Shown here piece after piece: positions 35,335 through 49,100 of a DNA stretch of 64,000 nt. A program made the translations under genes and the position numbers. Position 1 is the first letter of the stretch, and every line of letters starts with the position of its first letter. This DNA comes from Triglochin maritima (taxonomy: Eukaryota > Streptophyta > Magnoliopsida > Alismatales > Juncaginaceae), in assembly GCA_963682175.1 (NCBI GenBank), contig OY821772.1:55140925-55204924 (forward strand). The letters are read 5' to 3'. The notes beneath the pieces are model-generated. The model saw only the letters and a program-made list of their open reading frames with translations, ran no database searches and was not told the DNA's origin.

Positions 35335-38300
35335 CTAACTCAGACTTCTAGTTTGAAGCAGATATGAGGCCCTGTTGCGAACCTGCAACGTAGTCAATTG
35401 TAAGTGTTAATTATTCAAGTTCAAGTATCGATAAAAAAAATCAATTTCAAGTTCAAGAAATCTTCAAGCAAACTTATGAACATTAGCCAAAACGTACCTT
35501 TGAGGCGTATGGTCTCCAATCCGTGCTTGTGATCTGGGTAGAACAATTCCTAAGATATTTATACCACATTTTAAGAACATCTGAGTTTTCTTCCAGAAGA
35601 TGATCAGAACACATCCAGTTCTCAAATAGGACTAGGTAAATATATAGTTTCACAAAATCACAATTCTTTTCCTTGAAATCAACTGACTCAAGGAATTTCA
35701 GAATTTCTTCTGCACTGGAAACCTAGAATAAAAACCCCGAAATAAGTGGTGTATTTAAATATGCTAGAAATATTTGCATACAAACTAAAAAAAAGAATAT
35801 AACGAGATTTCCACAAAGGTAACATCAAAATAGACGATCTGTGCAACTCAACAGTCACCAGTAACTAAGTCGGGACTCAGGATTAAATTTCATTACTCAA
35901 TTGAGAAAAAATCCTCATGGTTATCTCTTTCTCCACACACTCGCTGGAACAATATAACATCTTTGAGGATTAAGCTTATGAACAACTTTCAGAGGTTTTA
36001 TAGATATTTTCAATTTTCTTTTCTTTTACACGTTCCTTTACAAATATAAATACATGCTCCAGATGATTAGAAAATGTTGTGCATTGTTTACTTTCTAAGA
36101 ATGTAATCAGCGTGTAATCTGTCAAAGATGATTATTATGGCAACAGCAAACCATGACATGGTAAACTTCAACTAAAAGTAAAAAAGTTTATGCAATAGCT
36201 TGTTAGGTTATTATTTTAAGCCCAAAATAGCTTGTAACTATGCAACCTATGTTAACCAACCCGACCCACAATCAACTGCAAAAACTAGCACATGCAAAGC
36301 CGCCTAAAATATAATAGCAAAAATTAAGATGAATAGATGTAATGAAGAAGAACCTCACTTGTGTCTTAAAACAATGGATAAGAATATTGAAGGCAAGTTC
36401 ACTTCTGAATTTCTTAGTGACAATATTAAGTTGTGAAATGCATTCAACAACTCGTAAGCAGTTAAGGTCCTTCGGAACTCTGCATTAGAAAAGTTTCAAG
36501 TAGGCCAACTGAACACATCAACGCATACCAGAAACAACTTTGTATTCCATTTGAAGTACAAAATCAATAACTAAATTTGTAACTGTGAAAAAGTATACCA
36601 AGTAATTTAGGGCCAGAAGTAAACCTGTGTGCAATGAATTCTGTAACTTTTTTACAACTTATGCTCCACTCATCCTCTGTGAAAAAACTAAGTAACGATC
36701 TTACACATTCATCCAGCAAGAGCTCTAAGCCTTGTAGCTGACGATCTAGGAAAAGGCTAATAAGTATTGATAACAACTCTTCAACTTCTGAAGTAGAAAA
36801 TATGGGCCAGGAACTTCTGCAAAATGTAAAATCAAAGAACACATTAAAATTGTAGACTGTGATGCAGTTAGTATTAGTAAAACATATACCAACTAATAAA
36901 GACTCTTGATGAATGGCAAGTCGAGATAATTTCACAAACGCCTTCCTGTGCAGTAACCAAAAAAAACATGTTTATTGAAATGTATTTCCACACATACCTT
37001 GATTGACAGAGTGCTGCCACAAATTTAACCCAATAGTTGATATTCATTGGTGGGCCCTTAAAAACAGAGTCTGAGAAAATATAAATGCACAACATAAGAA
37101 ATCAAAGAATATACCAGTCAACAGACATACAAATGGCACTGTTAATCATTACATAAGATAAATATATAGTTCAAAACGATGTTGTACTTATAGATTCATC
37201 ATGATTCATGAACTACATATATTAAAATTATGAGATTATATGCAACCAACAAACATTTTCTCATCAAGCTCAATTGAACATAACGGACTATGAAGAAGGA
37301 TATAAATGCATGTGAATTTCAAGCAAGTCTCGTTAGCTGATAACAATCCAGCTTGACGTTGTTTGGCCATTTTGCCAATTAGGAGAACTCAATCAACTCT
37401 TTGAGACTTAACTGTCACAACAGTCAGTCCAACCAGTGGACTACTTTCTAAGTATGCCATATAAACAACTGATGAGAACTTTCATGATGAACCTTACCAT
37501 TTTACCATGGCAATCCTACTCATATTCTGATTTTCCAAAATAAGCACCAATCTCCATCTGCTTTACTTGACTAAATCCCACTTACTAATTCAGGACTGGT
37601 GTGAGTGAGAGGTCTGACAACAGGAACATGGCATTAACGTTCCTAAGCTTATGAATATGAAACTGCTTCTCTAAGATAGTGGCTGAAAGTCCCTTAGCGA
37701 ACAATGAAGACTTAGGAGGACTATAACCAATTTACAGTTTTATGGTGTCATGATGCATATCTGAACACAGTAGACATTTTTTAGTGTACTGGATAGGCAA
37801 GCATTTGAGTTTTTACATACATGTAAAGAATGCAACAAACCTTTTCTAACTCTTACTACGTGCCAGGTTCCCACAGTGCCCATCATGTCAAGATAGTACA
37901 TAGAATGTATATCGGACACCACAATACAAGATTTGTTGGTGCCATTGTGCCAATGTAGGTTCAGTTTGGTTTTTCTCTGAAAATCTTAACAGTGCAAGGT
38001 TCCATGTTATATTTTGCAATGAATGTGTGGTTCCGGGTGAGGGATCATACCAACAATCCCTAATGGTGACAAGGTTAAGCACCAAGGAGTTGTGGGGTAC
38101 AGTTTTCTTGCTGAATTACAACTAATTGTAATTCATACGCAAGATGTTCTTCTAAAGAAAAAAATACAGGGAGGGCATGACAAAAACGAAGACTTTGAAA
38201 AAGATGCAAGTGATGGGTCCAATGATTGTCATTACAACATCAAGCCATACCCATCTTAGCCAAAAACAATGCAATGCGTCCTGAGCTCACCATTAAGTTG

Positions 38301-40834
38301 GTTTTCCTATGCCCGCCCAGGTAGGATGCACACTAATAAAGAAGGATCTTTCCAATAACACTTCAAGAAAACCTCATGGACGAAAATATATTAAAAAACT
38401 AATATTTCAAGACAATCTCATGCGAGAAACAGCGAGGTGGAAAACTAACCATCATGAACCAACCCTGAAGAACTATGAGGAATAAAATGATATCCATAGA
38501 TCTCAATAGCACTCCTTAACTCGGAATAGTTAGGAAACCAATCAAACCTAAAAGAAGGCATGTGAACCTGCAGATACAGGAGGTAAATGAACCAGATGCC
38601 TCAAATTACAAATTAAACAATACAATAGGAAGTACCTTATTTAGTAGAAGAACACCACACCAAAAGTCACAAGCAGATGAGCGGATCTCTTCGCTTAAGG
38701 AATATAGCACTGGTCATTAAATGAAAACAGAAAGTCAGAATGATGAGCTGAAAGATAAGAAAAAAGGAATGAGGGGAAAATCCACTAACTCTGATTAAAT
38801 GACCAAGATGCAATAGAATCTTCCATAAATCCACATGCATGCACCAACTTTAATAGCCAACCATTTTTCAGTAAGCCCTCAAAAAATATGTTGACTGCAA
38901 ACAAGATCAAGAGAGTTATTACATGGAGTGAACACGACTTAAATTTTTTTGCCAAGGATGAGCGACAGCATAACTTGAAAATTAATAAAAACAAATAATA
39001 GTGAAACGAAAAGACACAATGAGTGAAATACAGTACTAGACTACTAGAGTCATACTGAACTATGAAATTCAAGGGAAAATCTGAAGATTTGTAACAACCC
39101 CATCCTTTCTAATATTATCTAAAGATTTACAGCGATCCAACCCTTTCTATAAAAATTTACATAATTGACACCATTAATTTATAAGTTATGGTTGTTTATA
39201 ACATGTGATGTGTAACAATCAAGGACTGAGTACTTCCAAGTTCCAACTACCCTAGTAAATAGTAATTGAATCATTTCTTTCATGTGTTTGCTCTGAGCTG
39301 ACTACAGGCAAAAAAATCACAAAAAGAACTTCACCACATAGGGGATAAGCACAATACTTTTCGATAAATTAATGAAAACGCAATGTCTGGAACCTTGATG
39401 TTCTATTTGCCCTATGTCAAATCTCTTTAGTGCTACATCTAATTTTCTAAGACAGATGATATGTCCTTTATATACTGTATGCTCTTGTTCCATGGTAGAT
39501 TAGTAGAACAATAGGTGCAGGGGGGAAACTACTGTTTCAATGATTTAGGTCTTATAATAAGATCCTTATGTAAAACCAATTACCACCTACTTGTTTAAGA
39601 TGAGGTGCTCATGATCTTGTGAGTCAGAAAACTAGTCCTACATTGTCCAATGTAGGACTACTCGTAACACAATGCAGCATATGTGGTATTCCATAAATCC
39701 ACCATCTGTACATTAAATACGGGAGAATTTGTTGAGTCTGTCGTTGGACCATATTGTCCCAATATCATGATGAAGTTTTAACCATCTGAATTAAAACCAA
39801 CTCGTGTTGAGTGAAGATACCCAAAAATCTTACGCGACACGGGAATAACCTAAAATCGTTCATCATGAGATTACTGTTAAAATGTTAATAGTAGAAAAAG
39901 AAACTCGGTTATAGAAAGGTGTTTAGAGAAACCAAACAGGAATAAGGTGGTACAATATAATTCACATTTAGACTTATGTAACTACTAAATGAGGATAACT
40001 AGAGAGAGAAACATATACCCGTATAGCATCTATAGTCCTTTGTACAAAGAATGCAATTAAAAAATATAGCATTTCCAAGGAAAAAATGATGAATACCATT
40101 CCCAATATCCAGTTCGAGGCTTGAACCTATCTTTTTTTCTTTAAAGGTCTTCAGAAGTTTGCTATCTTTTAGCTCCAAACTCAACTGTTGTTCTTTTCTC
40201 TACAGAAACATATACAGAAGTTTAGTGAGTACTAAATTTCGGAGGAGAATAAAAGACGAATACCACGAGTTTGCCTCGTAAACCTGAGATCCAAATAAGG
40301 TCAGCCCCCACAAAGGAATATCAACTTCTTCAGCCATTTCATCAACCTGCAAAAACACTTTTAAAATATTTAAACAGGGAAAAACATATTAGGAAAAAGG
40401 GACCGGGAAAAACAACCACTTGCCTGTTTTTGACAGTCATCCACAAGCTTGGATACCTGTCTCTCCTTGATCTTTTGCGCCCTCTCCTCGTCTTCGTCCG
40501 AACTATAACACTTTGATTTCCTTTTTTTCTTATTAGTTTCAAGAGGATTGTTTGTCTCTTCGTAATGATCTTTCACGAGATCATCCAAACCAATAATCTT
40601 TCTCCTGAGAAACATAGATAAAAAAGAACATAACTCAGCTACTCACACGTTTGCCTATAATTCGAACCCATTCGGAGAACCGAAATCAAAAACCCTAAAC
40701 CAACAAGAAACATTTCGTAAACATGTCAAGGTGTCGGTTTGGAATAGGGTTTTGGTCTACCTCTTGGATTTGGGGGGTGGAACTGATAGGAGAGGGTCGT
40801 CCAGTTCGAAATCGAGAGGTTCTTCCACTTCCAT
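35335..40834 (-). CDS. conserved plant protein, tentatively Nse6/ASAP1 (FAM178)-like SMC5/6 subunit
   Basis: Twelve exons keep phase throughout and give 458 aa: 40834-40761, 40604-40424, 40346-40284, 40199-40097, 38894-38790, 38709-38636, 38567-38450, 37070-36998, 36816-36625, 36479-36359, 35722-35498 and 35382-35335. Features are an acidic N-terminus (MEVEEPLDFELDDPLL), a Lys/Arg-rich segment, the WGLTLFGSQ motif, and a helical C-terminal half with DFW, DWFPNYSEL, FLDRQLQGLELLLDECV and VPKDLNCLRVVECIS. From memory this resembles the Arabidopsis SNI1-associated protein ASAP1 (FAM178 family), an Nse6-like partner in the SMC5/6 DNA-repair complex; that identity is tentative. Intron 2 has a GC donor (CAG|GCAAGT). 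The start at 40834 opens the conserved acidic segment; an in-frame ATG at 40948 lies further upstream. Confidence 0.82.
39633..39660. repeat. perfect 13-bp inverted repeat in an intron
   Basis: The arms TAGTCCTACATTG and CAATGTAGGACTA are separated by two bases, within intron 4 of the Nse6-like gene. It is similar in style to the hairpins near TRIM or LTR ends, and may be a remnant. Confidence 0.7.
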
Positions 40835-41104
40835 TAGGGTTTTCTCCTTCGAGTCGAAGCGTTGGTGTTCTCTTCCTCGGAAGTGAACGGCGACAGGACA
40901 AGACAAGGAGAAGAACTTCCTCGGAAGTTGAGTACGGAAGAGCGCCAAACCAAAACCCCAGATTTTACGTAGGCTGTGGTTGGAGGTGTTGTCGGCCCAT
41001 TTCGGCCCATCTTGAATTTTGGCCCGTGAAAAACTGAAATAAGATTATGTTCTGGGAAAAAAAATTAATTGAGGCACTGAACATTGGATACTTCCTAGGT
41101 TGTA

Positions 41105-41480
41105 TTGACTTTTTTGTTTGATAATATTGGGGTTGTATGACGAATCTGGGTATTATTGACGTGGATTGCACACGTTATTTATTAAATTTATTAGTGAAAA
41201 AGTGAAAAATCATTCGACGTCGATACTGTTATTTATCCATCATTACATATTAAACGGGAAATGAAGGAATTGCATGGGACCATAGTTTGTTGACAGTCTA
41301 GGAACCGAGTTTCATTTGTAAGGATGAAATGGTTCATGTACAAGTCCAAGCTCAATAATATTTGATTTCGTTTATATGTTTGATAAGATAAGGTTCAAGC
41401 TAGGTCAAGCATGCTCCAATTTTTAAGCCTTAGTTTTGGTTTGAGTTTCGAACATGACTCGTCTACGATTATAAAAAACT
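41105..41480. repeat. dispersed repeat, copy 1
   Basis: It shares a long collinear match with 50878-51430: TATTATTGACGTGGATTGCACACGTT, then CTGTTATTTATC, then GATGAAATGGTTCAT, then GTTCAAGCT. No terminal repeats or ORF are visible. Because the stretch is noncoding its class is unknown. The stretch 41481-42042 has no gene. Confidence 0.75.
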
Positions 41481-42042
41481 TTAATACTTTAAATGTAGCC
41501 AAATTGATGCATTACTTTGATGTATGTGTGACCCGTATTACTTCTCACGTTTACATAAGAACGAACGAATGCACGTCATTGCATTCCCACCATTTAGTTA
41601 GGGTTGTAAATTTGACGGGTCAGGGTGGTTTTCCCCATCGGTACCAACCCAGCATAAAGCTAAGTGGGTGAGCAGGGTGGACCGGGGCGGGACAAAAAAT
41701 TAACAACTGCTACTCGCCTCGCTTATTGATGAATTAAGGGGTGCAAGAAGGGTTAGACAGGTTAAGTTGATTGAGTTTTTATATTTTATATTTATAAATT
41801 AAAACATGTACAATGTTATGACTTAAAACCTATACATGCACAACAAGTTCGTATATATCACCAAGAAACATAGAGAAATAAAATACATACAACATGACAT
41901 ATACCACTTTCTTATTTGTGTTAGTATAATGTTATTAAACTAGTTTTGTTGAATTCAACTTTAATTAAGATTAATAAAGGTGTTAGTGTTATGAATATTA
42001 TTTTATATCAAATGTTATTTAACTACTTATTTTCTTCCTTAA

Positions 42043-42640
42043 GACCATGTTTAACGGCGTCAGGGCATCCTGCTCTGTTACATCATCTTCTATCTCCATC
42101 ACGTCAGCTTACCTCACCCACCCAAAAAAACTCCTTAGGCCATCACTAACCATGACCTGGACGACCTGGTCATCAGCTCTCTCTCTCTTCAAAATCAGTT
42201 TTCTCTCTCTTCCACATCAACTTTCTCTTTCCTCAACCCAACTTCTTCTCTTTCCTACACTATTCACCTCTTAACCACAACCCAACAACAACCTATCTCT
42301 CTCCTCCACATCATTTCGGGGTCCATCTTGGTAAAAATTTTAAAAAAATAAAACAAATTCTAAAAAATCAAGATAATTATAAAACGTATTTTCAAAAAAA
42401 AAAATCTCTAACAAAAAATTCAAAACAAAAACAAAACCAAAAATCAAAAAATCAAAAAATTCAAAAAATTCAACCCGGACGTGCCACGTGGCGCGTCCGG
42501 GTTGGCTGACCCGGACAACCGGGTCGTCGACCCGGGCATCTTCGACCTTCTTTTTCCCGCGTTAAAAACTTGTGGGCATCTTCGACCGGTCGTGAGGTCG
42601 TGTATGACCTCAAAAAACTTGCGTTAAGGAACGCTCTTAA
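42043..42640. mobile_element. PIF/Harbinger-related MITE remnants, nested
   Basis: The segment opens TTAAGACCATGTTTAACG, the same outer end as the Harbinger element that follows, and has the CACCCACCCAAAAAAACTCC subterminal block. It is interrupted at TTAGGCCATCACTAACC by another unit that ends GCGTTAAGGAACGCTCTTAA. TA-rich 3-bp junctions fit PIF/Harbinger TSDs. The exact number of layers is unclear. Confidence 0.55.
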
Positions 42641-43103
42641 GAGCATGGTTTACGGGTTGGGCGCGCCCTCAGGCCCGACTCGGGCGCCCATCGGGCGGCA
42701 CGTGTTGCACCCCCCCCCCCCCCCCCGTTCGTCGAATTTTGTTTTGTTTTTTTTATATTTTAGTGGAGGTTTTGTTATTAGAGTTAATTGATAATGTATT
42801 GGGTATTTTTTAATAACGTGGGGTGATAAAATTTTATTATTGTTATAACGGGTTAGATTACAATGAGTTTTTTGCAAGTGATGAATATTCAAAATTTTCC
42901 AAATCAAACAATTTCAAGATCCAAAAAAATTCCAGGGGGCGTTGCCCCCTCGCCACCTCACTGGCGAGGTGGAATGCTGATCGTTCACCGGTGAGCGAGA
43001 CCCCGAATGACCTGTCGAGGTGGTTTAATAGTATGGTCTAAGATGGTTAACTCATGGTCTAAACACATGCATAGGGTTAATTTATAATGTATTGGGTATT
43101 AAT

Positions 43104-43495
43104 TGATAATGTAGTAATTTCAATTAATAAAATGTAATTTGTTAAAATGTGGTGTAAGAATTAAAATTGTTTAATTAATAAATGATGTGGAGGAAAGAGA
43201 GTGTAGGGTGGGTGGGGGTAGGCCGGGCATGGTTAAGGGTTTTTTTGGGTGGGTGGGGTGAGCTGACGTGGCGGAGAGAGAAGCTGATGTGGCGGAGAGA
43301 GAAAGCATGACGCTCGGGGGTAGCCCGGGCATGGTTACACATGGTCTAACCATGTCCGGGCTACCCCCACCCACCCTACACTCACTTTCCTCCACATCAT
43401 TTCTTAATTAAACGATTTTAATTCTTACACAACATTTTAAAAATTATATTTTACATAATATTAATTGAAATTACTACTTCTAATTACTTTAACTT
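43104..43495. repeat. internal inverted repeat (second MITE-like unit)
   Basis: Arms at about 43104-43245 and 43345-43490 are complementary: TAAGAATTAAAAT..., ATGATGTGGAGGAAAG, and GTAGGGTGGGTGGGGGTAG with their complements. The centre carries GTAGCCCGGGCATGGTTA and a reversed copy. A further fragment with the same blocks lies at 45640-45800. They look like non-autonomous relatives of the host Harbinger element. Confidence 0.7.
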
Positions 43496-43636
43496 GAAAA
43501 TATTTAACTCGAAATTATTAAATATTATGAAACCACATTACATATTACATGAACTTAAATTCGAAATATCACATTCAAAATTAACAAACGACAATACATA
43601 TTACGTAAACTGGACTTCGAAATAGAACATTAGAAA

Positions 43637-44772
43637 TTACGTTAAACTCATGTTCAAACCGCTCATCGTCCGTAGCGTTGCAATATATGCTCGATTAAAT
43701 CGTCTTTCAGATCTAAATGTTGATTCCTGTAACGCACCCGATCTTGATTGGCAAAAAAATTCGTGAATATCTGTTATACAATCAGTCGAATATCGTGTTT
43801 TCTCAGCAGAAGTTCCAGCTCGATCTTCCATAAATTTGCAAATATCTCCAAAATTGCCGTAAGAGTCGCATTCGTCGTCCACAATCATGTTTTGCATGAT
43901 GATGCAAGCTGACATTATTTTTGATAGTACGTCCTTACTCCAGGCGAGAGCGAGATTTTTAATCATCGCCCACCTCGCTTGCAACACTCCGAAAACGCGT
44001 TCTACATCTTTACACGTCGCCTCCTGCACTTCAGCAAGCACCCTGTGCTTCGGGGTTTGAGGGTGAAGGATGGATTTAATGGAGGTGACCCATTGTGGAT
44101 AAATATCATCAGTAAGATAGTATCTCATATCATATTGAACATCATTTACCTCATAATTTACAGATGGAGTTCGGTCTTCCAGTATGTCGTCGAAAACCAG
44201 AGATTGTTGCAGGATGTTCAAGTCGTTGGCCGAATCAAGAATTCCGAAGAAGGAATGACAGATCCATAAGTCGTACGATGTCACCGCTTCAAGGATCATG
44301 ATTGCTCTCCCAGAACGCCCTTGATGTTGTCCCTTCCAAGCAGCCGGACAGTTTTTCCAAACCAGTGCATACAATCGATACTCTCCATCATACCTGGGAA
44401 CCCATGTTGCTCACCAACGTGGAGTAGTTGTGCCAAGTCATTTGCAGTTGGACGGCGTAAATACTCAAGGCCGAAGATGTTAATAACACCTTCGTAGAAA
44501 TTGAGGAGGGCATTTCTAGATGTAGTTGCACTCAATCATAAGTACTCATCAATCCCATCAACTGTCACGCCATAGTCTAGCATTCATATTGATGTTGTTG
44601 TTTTTGTAATCGGAAATAACCATTCTACCAGTTGCATCTGGGGTTCGTTGGAAGAAGACATCATTGCTTCAAGGGCATTGTGAATGCGCAGAAAAACATA
44701 TTTTCGCATTTGAAATCTTCTCCTGAAAAGAGAATCAGAATAGACAAGGTTGTCAGAAAAATAATCGTTCAT
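43637..44772 (-). pseudogene. Harbinger (DDE_Tnp_4) transposase, broken
   Basis: N-terminal part FRRRFQMRKYVFLRI at 44772-44584. An in-frame TGA near 44536 precedes the middle part with TANDLAQLLHVGEQHGFPGM and SIDCMHW (first Asp). A frame change near 44350 leads to the C-terminal part, with FGILDSANDLNIL (second Asp), YYLTDDIYPQW, and DVERVFGVLQARWAMI (Glu). Three separate lesions make it non-functional. No Myb-like second ORF was seen. Confidence 0.85.
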
Positions 44773-46101
44773 AAGACGTCTGTAACCAAGTTCACGATCT
44801 ATATCTGGGTTCGTCGTTCTCCTTCAACGAACCCTATGACGTGTACTCCGTTCATACACAGCCCGGATGACCAAATCAATAGCACAATCTATCATATCAA
44901 ATGTCTCATTGCAGTTGTCATCGTCGGATTGAGCGGCGTTTGAACTATTATCCGACATTGAGATGAGAAGCTAATAAGAGTGAATAATTTAAGAAGATGT
45001 GAGGAGTTAAAGGAGATAGGTAGATGTATTTATAATTTGGAGTAGATAGAGGTATTCATTGCACAGTACACGCATGAATGAACAGTGCAAACGTGAATAC
45101 ATAATGCACGCGTGATTGAATAATCGAAACGTGATGGCACAATGCACGTGTGATTAAACAGTAATCCCACAATAATAAAAATTTATCACCCCACATTACT
45201 AAAAAATACTCAATACATTATCGATTAACTCTAATAACAAAACCTCCAAAAAATGAGAAAAACAAAAAAAAAGACGAGGGGGTGTGGGGGGGGGGGGGGG
45301 CACGTGGCCCCCACCTGATGGGCGTACGTGCGTCCATTCGGGTGCTCCCGGGTCGTTAAACATGGTCTAAGCTTAAGTAATGTCATGCCTAAATTTAAAT
45401 TACTACCACGTGCATCTGTTGCGTCGACTAAAAAATATACATAGTAGATTAACAATGAAATCATATTATCCAGTACGTACATTGAAAATGGGTTTAATTA
45501 CAATAAAATCAACAAAAATATCATCATCAATGGGGTTTAACTACTTCCAAACGTATTGATTAAAACGAAAACATTATATCATCGTCACTACTCCAAAGAT
45601 ACCACCTAAATGTCATCGACAATAATAAGTCAGGATCGTCCTCCAAATGATGTGGAGTAAGAGAATGTAGAGTGTAAAGAGTTTCAAGGCATGGTTAAGA
45701 GGAATTTGGAGGTGGATGAGCTGGTGTGACGTGACAAAGATAGAAATTGACGTGACAAAGAGAAATCAGGACCCGAGCACAATCATTTAAGTGCTTGTAT
45801 TCTATCCTCAATGCAACGAATCTCTCTAACGACGGGTAGTACAACCGTCTAATAAAAATGCTAAAACACTTAACGTGGACTATCCGAGTCCGAGTGATAC
45901 AAGCCAATTAAATAAGCCAAAGGCGGAGGAACATTCCCCTTTCTCCATTCCCACCCTGATCCAGGTGGTCCCCAGTTCCACTTGTATTATTTACACAGTA
46001 CACCCCTTCGAAAACACACACACACCATTCCCACTCCCCCAAATCTGTAAACTCCCCAACCAAACCCGCCACATTTCCACTCGACTCCACTCCACCCCAA
46101 A

Positions 46102-49100
46102 ATGCCTCTCCCTCTCCTCCTCTTCCTCTTCCTCGCCTCCCTCTCCACCTCCCACTCTCTCAACTCCTCCCACTCCTACCCCGACTCCATCGCTCTCCAC
46201 CTCCAACGGTCAGTAAACTAACACCTTTCCCCCAACCCAAAACTTACCTTCTTTTTATTTTTTCAACCTCACATTATGTTTGCTTGTTTGTGTACTCACA
46301 GGAAGGTAGAAGAGTCCCACCGGCGAGCGCTGTCCTCCTCCTCCTCCTCCTGCCTCACCGGCAACCCCATCGACGACTGCTGGCGCTGCGACTCGAAATG
46401 GGCCGACAACCGCCAACGCCTCGCCGACTGCGGCATCGGCTTCGGCCGCGACGCGCTCGGCGGCAAGGGCGGGGAGATCTACGTCGTAACCGACTCCTCC
46501 GACGCCGACGCCGTCAATCCCAAGCCGGGGACTCTCCGCTACGCTGTCGTCCAGGACGATCCGCTCTGGATCACCTTCTCCGCTTCCATGACCATCCGCC
46601 TCTCCGACGAGCTGATCGTCAACAGTTTCAAGACGATCGACGGACGGGGGGCCAATGTGCAAGTTACCGGGGCCGGGTGTATTACGCTGCAGTATGTGTC
46701 GAATGTGATCATTCACAATGTGCATGTTCATCACTGCGTGCCGTCCGGGAAGGGGAATGTGAGGTCGTCCCCGACGCATGTGGGATTCAGGGGACGGTCT
46801 GATGGGGATGGGATATCGATTTATGGTTCCAGGAAGATATGGATTGATCACTGCGATTTGTCTTATTGTGCTGATGGGCTTATTGATGCTATCATGGGGT
46901 CGACCGGGATCACGATCTCCAATAACTACTTCTCGCATCATAATGATGTTATGTTGCTTGGTCATAGTGATACTTATCGCCCCGACACCGCAATGCAGGT
47001 TCGTTGGAACGCTAAATGCTTGTCGTTTTATTTCTTGTTAATGTTTTTCTCTTAAAAAGTGATAGCTTAGTTGATCGATTGCAAAAACGTATCGTGTTTG
47101 GAATTGATAGTCACAAATCATTGTAACAAACTTTCAAAAAGAGAGATTATATTTTCAAATTCAATGTTAGTAAAATGTAGAGCATATTAATCATCAAATG
47201 CAATTTCTTGAGACAATTTAGATGAGTGGTATTAACATATTGGAATGCAGGTGACTATCGCCTTTAATAGGTTTGGGGAGGCGTTGGTGCAGAGAATGCC
47301 GAGGTGCCGGTTGGGGTACATTCACATTGTGAACAATGACTTCACGGAGTGGCAGATGTACGCAATTGGAGGGAGTGCGAACCCGACGATCAACAGTCAG
47401 GGAAACCGTTACACCGCTCCGACGAATCCATATGCCAAGGAAGTGACAAAGAGAGTGGATGTGGGCGAGAAAGAGTGGGGAGATTGGGATTGGAGGTCGG
47501 AAGGTGATGTCTTGGTGAACGGGGCTGTGTTTGTTCCCTCCGGGGCCGGGTCGGGTGCTTATGCTAAGACGTTGAGTGTTGAGCCCAAGTCCGCAGCGAT
47601 GATTGACCAGATTACGCTCAACGCTGGTGTGCTTGGGTCTTCCAGGTTAGTCATCTTCCAACCTACATTTGCTGGTATTTTGCCAACATATTGTTTTGAG
47701 AACTTGCATTTATGATTTTTCTTGCTTTGGTTTTTTTATTTTGGGGTCCTGGTACAAATCCAAGCGTGTCAGTTTCACTGGAACAATAACAAACTCAAGA
47801 TACTTCTTAATAATGAGCCACTAAGTTTAATTATGATCCGAGTAGAATCCAGTACCAATCTACTATATTCTGCAATGAAACACTTGTTTTTTAGTGATCA
47901 CATCAAAATGGAAGTTTAGATTCTCAAATTTCGCAGGTTTTGTGCGTTTCATCAGGACGAAATGTGTTAATTCATTGAGCAGATACAAACAATTGCTGAG
48001 TTAATTAAAACAAGTTTGATTAAGTAATATATGTTAATTTTTCAGGCTTAAATTTTTAGGGGTTCAGGACAATAAACTACCATAGGAAGTATCAAGCATC
48101 AACTTTAAAAAAAAAAGTATCAACAAGTAGTATATACACCTTCTTAACTATTAAAAACGTAACACAAACTTGGGGAAGTGTATCAATTTTATTTTTTTAA
48201 TTTTTACCTGACTACTCATCAAAAATATCAAAATTAGTTTGATACCTATGTTTTTAGGTATATTGCCTGATACCTGTGTTTGTAAGGGATGAGTATCAGC
48301 CAATAGCCCAAGGAAATACACGAAAACACATGGGTACAATGCTAATTTTGAAGTTTTGGCAGGTACCAGTGCAAAAACCCATTTTTTTTTAACAAACCTG
48401 GGAAGGTGTATAATTGCAGAGGCCTGATGCTAGGGGTAGTCTTGGAATTGCAATAGTAACACTTGGACCATTGTGTTTTTTAGTGCCACCCTTCACGTGA
48501 AGTGGGGCCCACATCTATCTTGGTTTCGGTTTCTTGACTAGTGTGATTTACAGTGCGGATCTGTGGGATTATATTACTAAAAATAGTTTACATGGTTCGG
48601 TGGTCCGAACATGTAATCACCATCGAACTTGTCGGGTCCTTGTAAACTGTAAGTTTAATTAGTATTAGTCCTTAAAAAAGTAAGAACACTAATTACTTTT
48701 GGATGTGCATTTTATGCTATGGTTTGTGAATTTACGGAATAAATGATCACGTTTCTCCAACCTCGCAAACTCACTAGTTCTATAACTAGTACTGAGTGTA
48801 TACACTCCAAAAAATGAAAAATATCACTAGTTCTATTAGGGACGCGTACACATTAAACATCATGTGAACAATGACCCCGGCCCGCCGTCCACTTCGCAGT
48901 TACGCGCATAATAGGCCAAATAATAATTAACAATCTTCACGTGTTATTATTTTATGTTTGCTGCTACGCATGTCCTATAATATCCCGCCTTTTTAATGAC
49001 CCCGAGCTGGAGCAGCAAACCTGTGAAAAAGCTGAGAAAGTATTAATCTTACAAAGGGCCCATACATTGCATGGGCATTTTTGTATATTTGTATTAGAGA

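Larger units (their letters stand above)
42641..45367 (-). mobile_element. PIF/Harbinger element with long terminal inverted repeats
   Basis: A 2,727-bp element with ends GAGCATGGTTTA and (reverse complement) GACCATGTTTAA, flanked by TAA on both sides, the usual 3-bp TSD. Inverted similarity extends about 200 bp inward (shared TTTTGTTATTAGAGTTAAT and GTGGGGTGATAAA). Each arm carries a homopolymer at the same relative place: C at 42710-42726 and G at about 45285-45300. It encodes a decayed transposase on the minus strand. Confidence 0.85.

Noticed and set aside
46255..46965. 236-aa ORF antisense to the pectate lyase
   Set aside because: It is a shadow of the GC-rich third codon positions of the real exon and has no recognisable domain.
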